DNA of 47,384 nt, taken from the NCBI RefSeq assembly GCF_014451325.2, contig NZ_JACSCH020000001.1, positions 1 through 47,384 on the forward strand. Direction: 5' to 3'. Position 1 is the first letter of the stretch. Each line of letters begins with the position of its first letter. The position numbers and the translations under genes are program-made. The notes under the pieces are model-generated. The model did no database searches. It worked only from the letters and a program-made list of their open reading frames with translations, and had not been told where the DNA came from. The DNA is from Streptomyces sp. CB02980. Its GTDB lineage: Bacteria; Actinomycetota; Actinomycetes; Streptomycetales; Streptomycetaceae. Shown piece after piece: positions 40,115 to 47,384 of this stretch.

Positions 40115-40774
40115 TCACTGGGATGTTGCCACCAGGCCCGCCTCGTAGGCCAGGATCACCAGCTGTACCCGGTCGCGGGCATCGAGCTTGGCGAGCAGGC
40201 GGGTCAGGTAGGTCTTGGCGGTGGCGATGCTGATGCAGAGCTCGCCTGCGATCTCCGTATTGGACAGGCCCCTGCCGACGAGGGTCAGCACCTCGCGTTC
40301 CCGGGCGGTGATGGCGCCGAGCTCCGCCCGCCGCGGCGGTGACGCTGCGGGTCGGGCGGTGAACTCTTTGATCAGCCGGCGTGTGACAGCTGGTGCGATC
40401 AGAGCGTCCCCGGCGGCAACGATCCGGATTGCGGAGAGGATGTCTTCCAGGGCCATGTCCTTGACGAGGAATCCGGACGCGCCGGCGTGCAGCGCCCCGT
40501 AGACGTAGTCGTCGTCGTCGAAGGTCGTCAGGACGACGACGCGTGCGGAGCCGGTGCCCTTCGTGATCAGCCGGGTGGCCTCGATGCCGTCCATGCCGGG
40601 CATCCGGAGGTCCATCACGACGACGTCGGGGGCGAGTTCCTCCGTCAGTCGTACCGCTTCCGCGCCGTCTCCGGCCTCGCCCACCACCTCGATGTCCGCG
40701 GTGTCGGTAATGACCATCTGCAGGGCGGCGCGGACCAGGGGCTGGTCGTCGGTGAGTACGACACGGATGGTCAT
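40115..40774 (-). CDS. NarL/LuxR-family response regulator
   Basis: The 219-residue protein begins IRVVLTDDQPLVRAALQMVI. The receiver domain has acidic DD at positions 9-10, the phosphoacceptor Asp in VVVMDLRMPGMDG and Lys in FLVKDMALEDILSAIRIVAA. The output domain is LuxR-type: LGAITAREREVLTLVGRGLS with NTEIAGELCISIATAKTYLT. Its ATG overlaps the stop of the upstream kinase gene by four bases (ATGA), so the two are translationally coupled. The divergent ABC exporter operon is the likely regulated target. Confidence 0.96.
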   Translation of the reverse strand: MTIRVVLTDDQPLVRAALQMVITDTADIEVVGEAGDGAEAVRLTEELAPDVVVMDLRMPGMDGIEATRLITKGTGSARVVVLTTFDDDDYVYGALHAGASGFLVKDMALEDILSAIRIVAAGDALIAPAVTRRLIKEFTARPAASPPRRAELGAITAREREVLTLVGRGLSNTEIAGELCISIATAKTYLTRLLAKLDARDRVQLVILAYEAGLVATSQ

Positions 40775-42024
40775 ATGGCTCTCGCCTTCTCTTCTGCCTC
40801 AGTCATTGTCGGTATCGGCAATCTGACCGCAACCAGGAAGCCGCCCCCGGGACGGGGCCCGGCCGTGAAATCGCCGCGCAGCAGGGCAGCACGCTCGCGC
40901 ATGCCGATCAGGCCGTATCCGGTGTCGGTGCTGGTGCCGCCGCCTTTCCCTCGGTCCGAGACCTCGACGGCGAGTTCGTCCGCACGGTATTCGAGGCGCA
41001 CGAGGCAGGAATCGGCCCCCGAGTGCCGTACGGCGTTGGTCACCGACTCCTGGACGATTCGGAACGCCGCGAGGTCGATGTCAGCGGGCAGCGGCCGGTG
41101 CTTGCCCTGCCGGCGCACCTCCACGCGGACACCGGCGGCCGTGGCCGTCGCGGCGAGTCGTTCCACGTCCGCCAGGCCGATGGCCGGCTGCAGGGATGCT
41201 GGTGCGAGCCCATGGTCTTGGCCGGTGCCTTCCTGATCCTGGTCGGCCTGGCGCAGGGCGCCGAGCATCCGCCGGAGCCCGGACAGGGTCTCGCGCCCCG
41301 CCTTCTCCACGGTGAGCATCGCCTCCCGGGCCCTGGCCGGCTGGGTCTCGACGACCCGGGCTGCGGCGCCGGCCTGCAGGGCGATGATGCCGATGCTGTG
41401 GGCGACGGTGTCATGCATTTCGCGGGCGATGCGCAGCCGTTCGGCGGTGACGGCCTGCGCGGCGGCCCGTGCGTACAGCTCTTCGGTGTGGGCGCGGGCC
41501 TGATGCACCGAGTTGCCGATGAGCCAGGCGATGACCACGGTCAGGGCCAGGGAGGGCTCGGGGGCGATTCCGGAGTCGTCCCCCATGAGCCGCCGCATCA
41601 TGAAGTAGCAGGTGAGCACGCCGAGTGCCCCCGCGGCCGCCGTGAGCGAACTCCGTCGGGATCGGATGGCCGCGATGTAGCAGAGGGCCACATCCACTGC
41701 CAGGAACTGCAGCGGCGGGATCTCGTCCTGGCGCCAGGCCACCGTCGAGGCGACCGTGCCGGCGATCACCAGTGCGTACGCCGGTGTAGTGCTGCGGCGC
41801 AGCGCCGCACTACCGGCCAGGACCAGCACGAAGGCGAGCGCAAGCAGGGCCCGGGCGCCAAGCGAATCGAGCCCGTCCCGAGGAAAGTTGAGCGAGTGCG
41901 TCGGCCCCGGCGGCATCACGATGTACTCGACGATGGGCTGCACTGCTGCCGCGAACCACGCCAGCGCCGTCCACAGGCCCGGCGGTATGCGCTTGAGTAG
42001 CGGCGAAGACACGGAGGCGGACAT
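40771..42024 (-). CDS. Two-component sensor histidine kinase (HisKA_3 type)
   Basis: ATG 42024 starts 417 residues; the longer open frame upstream overlaps the ABC gene and is a shadow. The N-terminal half has about six hydrophobic segments (LWTALAWFAAAVQPIVEYIV; ALLALAFVLVLAGSAALRRS; LALTVVIAWLIGNSVHQARA). Then the dimerisation/phosphorylation helix RLRIAREMHDTVAHSIGIIA with the phospho-His, ALQAGAAARVVE, and the ATPase domain (IVQESVTNAVRHSGADSCLV, VSDRGKGGG, GYGLIGMRERAALLRGDFTA). It phosphorylates the coupled NarL-type regulator. The signal is unknown; a membrane or cell-envelope stimulus is usual for this type next to an ABC exporter. Confidence 0.95.
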   Translation of the reverse strand: MSASVSSPLLKRIPPGLWTALAWFAAAVQPIVEYIVMPPGPTHSLNFPRDGLDSLGARALLALAFVLVLAGSAALRRSTTPAYALVIAGTVASTVAWRQDEIPPLQFLAVDVALCYIAAIRSRRSSLTAAAGALGVLTCYFMMRRLMGDDSGIAPEPSLALTVVIAWLIGNSVHQARAHTEELYARAAAQAVTAERLRIAREMHDTVAHSIGIIALQAGAAARVVETQPARAREAMLTVEKAGRETLSGLRRMLGALRQADQDQEGTGQDHGLAPASLQPAIGLADVERLAATATAAGVRVEVRRQGKHRPLPADIDLAAFRIVQESVTNAVRHSGADSCLVRLEYRADELAVEVSDRGKGGGTSTDTGYGLIGMRERAALLRGDFTAGPRPGGGFLVAVRLPIPTMTEAEEKARAI

Positions 42025-42156
42025 CTGGTGATCGTAACCGTGTGCCGTCCATGGGCCATCGGCCCATGGATGTACAACCGGGGTTGACACGCGCGCCCGG
42101 CGCTTGTCAGCTCCAGCCCGACGACGGGCGGTGTCGCCCCCGGCACCGTTATCCCC

Positions 42157-43065
42157 GTGATCGAAGTCAACGAGCTCACGAAGCGATACGGCAGCACGAC
42201 GGCCGTCAAAGATCTGACCTTCACCGTGCGACCCGGTCAGGTGACCGGGTTCCTCGGACCGAATGGTGCAGGCAAGAGCACCACGCTGCGGATGATCCTC
42301 GGCTTGCATAAGCCCACCAGCGGCAGCGTCACCGTCGGCGGCCGTTCCTTTCGCGATCTCCCCCGCGGCCTGCGCCATGTCGGATCCCTTCTCGACGCGC
42401 ACGATGTGCACGGCGGGCGCAGCGCGATTGCACAGTTGTCCGCCCTGGCCCGCAGTAACCGCATCCCGCAGCGCCGGGTGGAGGAGGTGCTCCGGGAGGT
42501 CGGTCTCGCCGAGGTCGCCCGGCGCCGCATCAGCGGATTCTCGCTCGGCATGAAACAGCGGCTCGGCATCGCCTCCGCCCTGCTCGGCGACCCACCGGTA
42601 CTGCTCTTCGACGAACCGCTCAACGGCCTCGACCCGGAAGGCGTGAGGTGGGTGCGTGACCTGTTCAGGCGACTTGCCGCCGAAGGCCGCACCGTGTTCG
42701 TCTCCAGCCATCTCATGTCCGAGATGGAGCACACCGCCGACCAGCTGATCGTCATCGGCCGCGGCGAGCTGCTCGCGGCGGAAAGCCTCGCGGAGTTCTC
42801 CGCTCGTGGCACCCGGCTGAGCGTCACGGTGAGCACGCCCGCATCGGCCGTCCTGAGAGACCTGCTGACGGCCGAGGGAGCGGCTGTACACACGGCGGGC
42901 GACCTGCTTGCTGTGACCGGTGTGACCGCGGTCCGGATCGGTGAGATCGCCATGGAGCACCGCATTCCGCTGCATCACCTCAGCGCCCGGTCCGCCTCCC
43001 TGGAAGAAGCGTTCATGGAGCTCACCGCCGACAGTGTCCAATACCTCGCAGGAGACCCCCGGTGA
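42157..43065 (+). CDS. ABC exporter ATP-binding subunit
   Basis: GTG 42157 begins a 302-residue protein (MIEVNELTKRYGSTTAVKDL). Walker A is GFLGPNGAGKSTTLRMILGL, the signature motif FSLGMKQRLGIASALLGD, Walker B VLLFDEPLNGLDPEG and the H-loop VFVSSHLMSEMEHTADQLIV. The ending DSVQYLAGDPR is typical of actinobacterial DrrA/CcmA-like drug or lipid exporters. It overlaps the permease gene by four bases and is divergent from the two-component system, 132 bp away, a classic antibiotic-sensing module. Confidence 0.96.
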   Translation: MIEVNELTKRYGSTTAVKDLTFTVRPGQVTGFLGPNGAGKSTTLRMILGLHKPTSGSVTVGGRSFRDLPRGLRHVGSLLDAHDVHGGRSAIAQLSALARSNRIPQRRVEEVLREVGLAEVARRRISGFSLGMKQRLGIASALLGDPPVLLFDEPLNGLDPEGVRWVRDLFRRLAAEGRTVFVSSHLMSEMEHTADQLIVIGRGELLAAESLAEFSARGTRLSVTVSTPASAVLRDLLTAEGAAVHTAGDLLAVTGVTAVRIGEIAMEHRIPLHHLSARSASLEEAFMELTADSVQYLAGDPR

Positions 43066-43907
43066 CCACGACATACGCTGCCGTTGACGAACTCGGCGCC
43101 GACGAACCCCGCGCCCGATTTCACGACCTGGTGGCCGCCGAGTGGATCAAGCTTCGGTCGCTGCGCTCAACCTGGATCGCGTACGGGGCCACCGCACTGG
43201 CCGTCATCGCGTTCAACGCGGGCACCGCCTACGACACCTACAACTACTGGCCGGAGCGGAGCGCGGCGGACCGGGCAGACTTCGTCCGGGCCGGAATTCC
43301 GCTGCAGGAGGCGTTCACGGCGAACGCCGTCATGGTCATGATGCTCGCCCTCGGTGCCATCGGCGCCGTCGCGATCCTCGGCGAGTACAGCACGGGCACC
43401 ATCCGTACGACGTTCGCGGCCGTTCCGGCCCGCCGTTCGGTGATGGCTGCCAAGACGGTGGTCGTCACGGCCGTCAGTACCGTCTTCGGCGCGATCGTCG
43501 CGGGGGCCTCATTCGGGCTGACGCAGGCGATCCTCGACGGCCGGGACGCAGGCCTATCGATCGGCTACCCGGGCGCCCTGCGCGTCGTAGCGGCGTCCGC
43601 TCTTCTTGCGCCCGTGTGCGCGCTCGCCGGCATGGCGATCGGCTCCCTCATCAGGCACACCTCGGCCACCATGGTCGCCTCGGTGGTAGCCATCCTCGTA
43701 CTGCCCATCGCCTTCACCGACGGCCGCCACTGGTCGGCGGTCGCCGGGCACGCCACGCTCTACCAGGCGTGGTCACGGCTCGTGGAGGTCGGCTCACCCC
43801 GGACCGACTTTCCGTGGACGACCGGCGGAGCCTGGACCGTCTATGCGGTGTGGGCGCTCACCACAGCCGTGCTCGCCGTCACCAGCGCGCAACGGCGCGA
43901 CCAGTGA
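43062..43907 (+). CDS. ABC-2 type permease subunit
   Basis: GTG 43062 overlaps the preceding stop (GTGA); 281 residues. After a hydrophilic start (RFHDLVAAEWIKLRSLRSTW) about six membrane segments follow, among them IAYGATALAVIAFNAGTA, AVMVMMLALGAIGAVAILGE, TVVVTAVSTVFGAIVAGASF, VVAASALLAPVCALAGMAIG and TMVASVVAILVLPIAFTDGR. EYSTGTIRTTFAAVPARRSV is the motif of ABC-2 permeases in actinobacterial export operons. It forms the exporter with the ATPase encoded just before. Confidence 0.95.
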   Translation: MTTTYAAVDELGADEPRARFHDLVAAEWIKLRSLRSTWIAYGATALAVIAFNAGTAYDTYNYWPERSAADRADFVRAGIPLQEAFTANAVMVMMLALGAIGAVAILGEYSTGTIRTTFAAVPARRSVMAAKTVVVTAVSTVFGAIVAGASFGLTQAILDGRDAGLSIGYPGALRVVAASALLAPVCALAGMAIGSLIRHTSATMVASVVAILVLPIAFTDGRHWSAVAGHATLYQAWSRLVEVGSPRTDFPWTTGGAWTVYAVWALTTAVLAVTSAQRRDQ

Positions 43908-44018
43908 GAGAACCGGTCAGCCAACTGCCTGGGTGGCACTTCGGCCTTCCGTTACTGGCTCCGCGTCGCTGACGAGCATCGCCGCGGCGGCCGCGACCAG
44001 GATGACGGGTTGACGAAA

Positions 44019-44300
44019 CTATTCCTCATCGACGGCATCCGGGTCGCGCAGGGACCGCAGGCCGCCTGGCAGCTCCGGGAGCTGGAAGGAGTACCGGCCG
44101 AGCATGTTGATGTGGTGTCGCACGAACGGCGAGAGGCGGGCCACGTCCTCGTCGCGGACGTCGAAGCCGTCGGCCCGGAGCTGGGTGATGGCGGCATCCA
44201 TATAGCGGGTGTTGAACAGCACCAGGGCGTTGAGGACGAGGCCGAGGGCGCCGATCTGGTCCTCCATGCACCGCACCTGGGAGAAACACTTCCCGCGATG
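44019..44300 (-). pseudogene. Tn3-family transposase C-terminal fragment
   Basis: The minus strand encodes MEDQIGALGLVLNALVLFNT, RYMDAAITQLRADGFDVRDE, DVARLSPFVRHHINMLGRYS and FQLPELPGGLRSLRDPDAVD to the stop at 44019. This is the well-conserved end of Tn3 DDE transposases (EDQLGALGLVLN...W.T.YM). The rest of the roughly 1000-residue enzyme is absent, and no Tn3 inverted repeat or resolvase is seen nearby. It is a leftover of a former transposon. Confidence 0.9.
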
Positions 44301-44335
44301 CTGGGGTGAGGGCGGTGAGCCCCCGTCGCAGGGTG

Positions 44336-46642
44336 TCAGGAGGACTGCGCGTTCGGCGTCTGGACGTAGCTCACCTGCAGAGCGCCGTTGCCGTTGGCGA
44401 CGGGGGCCGTGAACTGGAAACCCGTGGCGGCCGTCATCCCCGAGATCTGGATGTCGCGGAGCATGGGGAGGACGCCCACGGTGAACGCGGCATCATCGCC
44501 CTCTACAGCGTTGAGGTCCTGCGTCCCGAACATGTAGGAACCCATCTCCATCAAAACCCAACTGCTTTGATACGGGGGGATGTACTGATTCTGGAGGTAG
44601 GCCACGTCCGAACTTCCGTCGAGGCAGTCCAGCCAGAGCATGTTCTGCGTCAGATTGGTGAAGGTGAAAAGGCTAACGGCGGAGGCGACATCGGGGTCGA
44701 CGACGGTGAAACCCCAGCCGGCCGCGCACCGGAAGAAGTCCGCCTGCTGCACGCCGTTGTCCCAGATGTCCGTCTGCATCGCCTGTTCGGACGGGTACAT
44801 CTCATGGTTCGTGGACTCCGCGATCCAGGCCTGGTAGGTGCCCGAATCCCACTTCGCCCAGGAGGGGACGTCGTCAGGGCGGTTATTCTTGAACGACAGG
44901 AAGATCGAGTACTTCGCGGGCATGAGCATCTGCATGACGGAGACTTCGTAACCGGGAGTGGCGGCCGCGACCAGGTCTGGAGTCGTGCTCGGATCCCAGA
45001 AGAGCGAGTCGGGGCCGCCCTGCTTGATCGCCAACGGGTACAGGGTCTGCAGCATCCCCCAGTCCTTCAGGATCTCGGTCTCCATCGACCCCATGGCGCC
45101 CAGCACTGCCTGGTAGTTGTTCCTGAGCTCGCCCCAGAGGTCTGATGCCGCCACCTGGAAGGGGTCGGGCGAGATGCTGTGGGGGCCGGAATCCGCCAGG
45201 GCCGCGTTCACCGCTGTCATCATCAGGTTTCCCACGATGCCGCCGACGCTGATCGCGGCCTCGCCCACGCCCGGCAAAGCGCACAGAGCGGTATAGAGGA
45301 GGCCCTCGACGATGGCCAGGATGATTCCCCCGACGTTCGGGTCCTGGTCTCCCTCCATGATGCCGGCGTCGTCGATCAGCTTGGCGACGGTGGCGCCGTC
45401 CGTCCCGAACAAGGTGTTCTGGAAATTCGTGTAGTTGGTGAACACGTTTCTCGCGGTGATGGCGCACTCGATCTCCGTCTCCAGTTGTAGCCGGACCGCG
45501 TCCCACGCATCCTGCGGAATGCCGTCCGGCGCGTCCGTCCAGGAGACGATGTCGGTGTTGTAGACATCGAGGGGGGCCTGGAGGTTGTAGTACTGGGCAC
45601 GGAGCGACACAAGCCCGAGCCGGTCGAGGATGACGCTGTACGCCTCGGCCTGATCACCCGTGAATTCCGGGAACGGCTCCGGGTCCCTCCCCACGATCTG
45701 CTGCAGGGGCAAGGGAGAGGGCGGAACGGTGTACCACGTGTAGCTCGAACTCGGAGCACCGGACGCCGCCACGATCGGGGTGCCGTCGTACGGGGCAGCG
45801 GCGCCTCCCGACGGGCACAGGAACTCTCCCGTCAACGCGCTGCAGATCTGGTTCGGCGTGCTCAGGTCCCACACCTGGCTGAGCGGCAGAGGGTACTGCT
45901 GCAATTGAACGGTCACGCCGCCGTTTACGCCCAGGGTGAGAGCGAGGTTGTCTCCCAGGCCGCTCAAAATGCGGCCGTCCGGCGTGATCTGCCACAACTC
46001 GTTCGCGGCGTGGGTGGATGTCTGCGTGAGCGGCCAGAAGATCACCGGTGCCCAGGGGGAGTGGCTGTATCCCTCGACGTTGAGCACACAGTTCTGTCCG
46101 GCGTCGTCCTGGAGCGCGCTCTGGAAGTAGACCCACGTGGGGACCGTCGCGTCACCCGACTGCAACGGCGCCGCCAGAAGCGTCCAGTAGTGCGCGCGAA
46201 CCGGATCCGACACCGACTCCCCGTCGAGCTCGGCCAGGACGGGGTTCGCCTCGCCGGAGACCGTGAGAACGTGACCGCTCAGCGTCCGGCTGGCGAGCCG
46301 ACCGTCCCCGGCCACGCTCCAGAACTGGTGCGGACGGGCAGGATCTCCGACCGGCGCGGCCACGAGTACGCCGTCGTCGTCGTCCCAGGCCATCGCGCAC
46401 CCGCTCAGCCGGCTGACGATGCGGCCCTCAGCGGTCATGCTCCACTGCTGGCTCCGCGTCTCGGCGCTTCCCTGGGAGTTGAGCGCCTTGGGGCGGGGAA
46501 CCACGCGGGCCCCGGGCTGCGCGCCATCGCCCTCGACACGGAGCACGTACGGCTGGTTCTGGTCGTGCTGGGGGAGCGCGGGCGGCAACGCCTGGCTCGC
46601 AAGGAAGAAGAAGTGATTCGAAAGCGGAGTCACGGTGGTCAT
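44336..46642 (-). CDS. Large protein with N-terminal beta-trefoil lectin repeats and a hydrophobic hairpin (possible pore-forming toxin)
   Basis: ATG 46642 follows GGAAGGCGAGCGGG; 768 residues, no signal peptide. Residues about 25-320 carry six ricin-B-like repeats with QxW-type cores: TRSQQWSMTAEGRIVSRLSG, PHQFWSVAGDGRLAS, ANELWQITPDGRILSGLGDN and LSQVWDLSTPNQICSALTGE, suggesting two trefoils. A middle domain is helical (EAYSVILDRLGLVSLRAQYY; RLQLETEIECAITARNVFTN). Residues about 436-482 contain two long hydrophobic stretches, GGIILAIVEGLLYTALCALP and AISVGGIVGNLMMTAVNAAL, separated by GVGE: a hairpin that could insert into a membrane. The C-terminal part is beta-rich (FTFTNLTQNMLWLDCLDGSS). 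The layout recalls lectin-assisted pore-forming toxins; enzymatic motifs are not seen. The toxin idea is inference. Confidence 0.8.
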   Translation of the reverse strand: MTTVTPLSNHFFFLASQALPPALPQHDQNQPYVLRVEGDGAQPGARVVPRPKALNSQGSAETRSQQWSMTAEGRIVSRLSGCAMAWDDDDGVLVAAPVGDPARPHQFWSVAGDGRLASRTLSGHVLTVSGEANPVLAELDGESVSDPVRAHYWTLLAAPLQSGDATVPTWVYFQSALQDDAGQNCVLNVEGYSHSPWAPVIFWPLTQTSTHAANELWQITPDGRILSGLGDNLALTLGVNGGVTVQLQQYPLPLSQVWDLSTPNQICSALTGEFLCPSGGAAAPYDGTPIVAASGAPSSSYTWYTVPPSPLPLQQIVGRDPEPFPEFTGDQAEAYSVILDRLGLVSLRAQYYNLQAPLDVYNTDIVSWTDAPDGIPQDAWDAVRLQLETEIECAITARNVFTNYTNFQNTLFGTDGATVAKLIDDAGIMEGDQDPNVGGIILAIVEGLLYTALCALPGVGEAAISVGGIVGNLMMTAVNAALADSGPHSISPDPFQVAASDLWGELRNNYQAVLGAMGSMETEILKDWGMLQTLYPLAIKQGGPDSLFWDPSTTPDLVAAATPGYEVSVMQMLMPAKYSIFLSFKNNRPDDVPSWAKWDSGTYQAWIAESTNHEMYPSEQAMQTDIWDNGVQQADFFRCAAGWGFTVVDPDVASAVSLFTFTNLTQNMLWLDCLDGSSDVAYLQNQYIPPYQSSWVLMEMGSYMFGTQDLNAVEGDDAAFTVGVLPMLRDIQISGMTAATGFQFTAPVANGNGALQVSYVQTPNAQSS

Positions 46643-46813
46643 CCCGCTCGCCTTCCGCAGAGAATGCCGACGTCTCCAGTGAATCTCCCCGCCCAGGTCA
46701 CCGCCACTGGGGGGTGGGCGTCGATCAGGTCGGACGGGAACTCCCTCACACACGAATACGGTGCTGTGGCGCGCCACGCTGCCTCAGCCGTAGCAGGCGA
46801 CGTCCTCGGGGAT

Positions 46814-47002
46814 TCAGGTGAGGACGCCCTCGGCCGCGGCGTGGACGAGGTCGTCCCGGACCCAGCCGGTCTTCCCCTTCGCCGCGCCGCACGTCACGAC
46901 CGCCTTGGTCCAGCCGCCGCGCCAGTCCTTCTCCGCGCACCGGCGCCCCGGCAGTCGACACCGGGCGCTGCGGAACCGGGTGGCCGGCCGGGACCGGATC
47001 AT
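46814..47002 (-). CDS. Small Cys-containing protein or fragment, SH3-like ending
   Basis: From ATG 47002, 62 residues: an Arg-rich start, then GWTKAVVTCGAAKGKTGWVR and DDLVHAAAEGVLT. The pattern W-x-K-V-x-C-x-x-x-x-G-K-T-G-W-V-R is like the end of small secreted bacterial SH3-type proteins, whose signal peptide would be upstream. Here the upstream frame is different (SGMGWVRGTFALPVYGGGLT), so the N-terminus may have been lost by a frameshift. Low confidence as a complete gene. Confidence 0.35.
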   Translation of the reverse strand: MIRSRPATRFRSARCRLPGRRCAEKDWRGGWTKAVVTCGAAKGKTGWVRDDLVHAAAEGVLT

Positions 47003-47220
47003 GGCGGAGGTCCCCGTGACGCTGCGTCAAATAGCCGCGACGGGCGATCAAGCCGCAGGGTGACCGGGGCGGCCGTCCATGGCACCGTCAGGCCGCCCCC
47101 GTACACCGGCAGAGCGAACGTTCCCCTCACCCAGCCCATGCCACTGCCCAACGACCTCGCCGCCATCCTCACCACCTGACCAGAGCGCAAAACGGTCAAC
47201 GGTCAACGACAGACCACGTC

Positions 47221-47384
47221 CACAACCTGGTCACAGTGCCTATCAAGCTGGAGAATGCGACCGAGAGACACGACGCTTCCCTGCGCCAGGTACACGTGGA
47301 GGACGGCGGCCGGATCCGGTACCGCAAGACGTGCGAGATCGACGGCCAGGTCCTCACCGAGGACGAGATCGGCAAGGGCTACGA
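47221..47384 (+). pseudogene. Ku protein N-terminal region, 5' end degenerate; continues past window
   Basis: The frame reads HNLVTVPIKLENATERHDAS, RQVHVEDGGRIRYRKTCEID and GQVLTEDEIGKGY to the window edge. This is the start of bacterial Ku (usual form: ...ISFGLVTVPVKL...ATE...HLEDGGRIRYRK.CE.DG..V...EIGKGY), the DNA-end-binding partner of LigD in non-homologous end joining. The normal opening with IW.G.I.FGL is missing: upstream reads QRSTTDHV and no ATG or GTG with a ribosome binding site is present; GTG 47236 is the only internal candidate. It may be a second, decayed copy, common in Streptomyces. Confidence 0.7.

Noticed and set aside
42025..43074. N-terminal extension of the histidine kinase frame
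   Set aside because: Runs antisense through the ABC ATPase gene and is Arg/Gly/His-rich; the kinase starts well at ATG 42024.
40771..43907. The two-component system plus ABC exporter as a novel system
   Set aside because: Ordinary divergent kinase/regulator and exporter module, very common in Streptomyces.
45905..47179. 424-residue plus-strand ORF opposite the lectin/hairpin protein
   Set aside because: Composition of antisense GC-rich DNA; no family motif.

Overview
The window is high-GC actinobacterial DNA. Codon use, XRE/DUF5753 and DUF6233-like proteins, a MerR plus cold-shock pair, a SigJ-type ECF factor and many TetR regulators point to a Streptomyces chromosome. The low gene density and roughly fifteen broken genes, insertion sequences and integrase remnants suggest an accessory or arm region.

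Layout. 0-7.6 kb: hypothetical proteins, an IS5-type element, a short-chain dehydrogenase, a decayed type I-E-like CRISPR array and a secreted ricin-type lectin protein. 8-15 kb: an S66 peptidase-like gene, then two ISL3-family elements, each carrying an extra gene behind its transposase; the second (11913-14325) has matching ends and a perfect 8-bp target duplication inside an RHS gene relic. 15-17.2 kb: a SigJ-type sigma factor divergent from a carboxymuconolactone decarboxylase-like protein and a DoxX protein. 17.2-22 kb: a broken integrase, a DUF6233-like fragment, an intact ADF/cofilin gene, a GAF protein, an alpha/beta hydrolase and a frameshifted DUF1963-like gene. 22-29 kb: a MarR/oxidoreductase pair, a dead IS630 element, an XRE regulator, a MerR regulator and cold-shock protein, a repeat-rich non-coding stretch and two facing pseudogenes. 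29-40 kb: three separate divergent TetR/alpha-beta hydrolase pairs with visible operators, interrupted by remains of an integrative element (clamp/recombinase chimera, membrane transfer-like protein, broken IS110, tRNA 3' end). 40-44 kb: a NarL-type two-component system divergent from an ABC exporter. 44-47.4 kb: a Tn3 transposase remnant, a large lectin protein with a hydrophobic hairpin (possible pore-forming toxin) and a 5'-degenerate Ku gene running off the end.

The most unusual gene is the ADF/cofilin homologue at 18095-18511: a protein family of eukaryotic actin dynamics, intact, with the high-GC codon use of its surroundings, behind its own 26-bp dyad operator in a zone of gene debris. 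The lectin/hairpin protein and the ISL3 elements with passenger genes are the next most interesting. All assignments were made by reading the sequence and from remembered family features; no searches were run.
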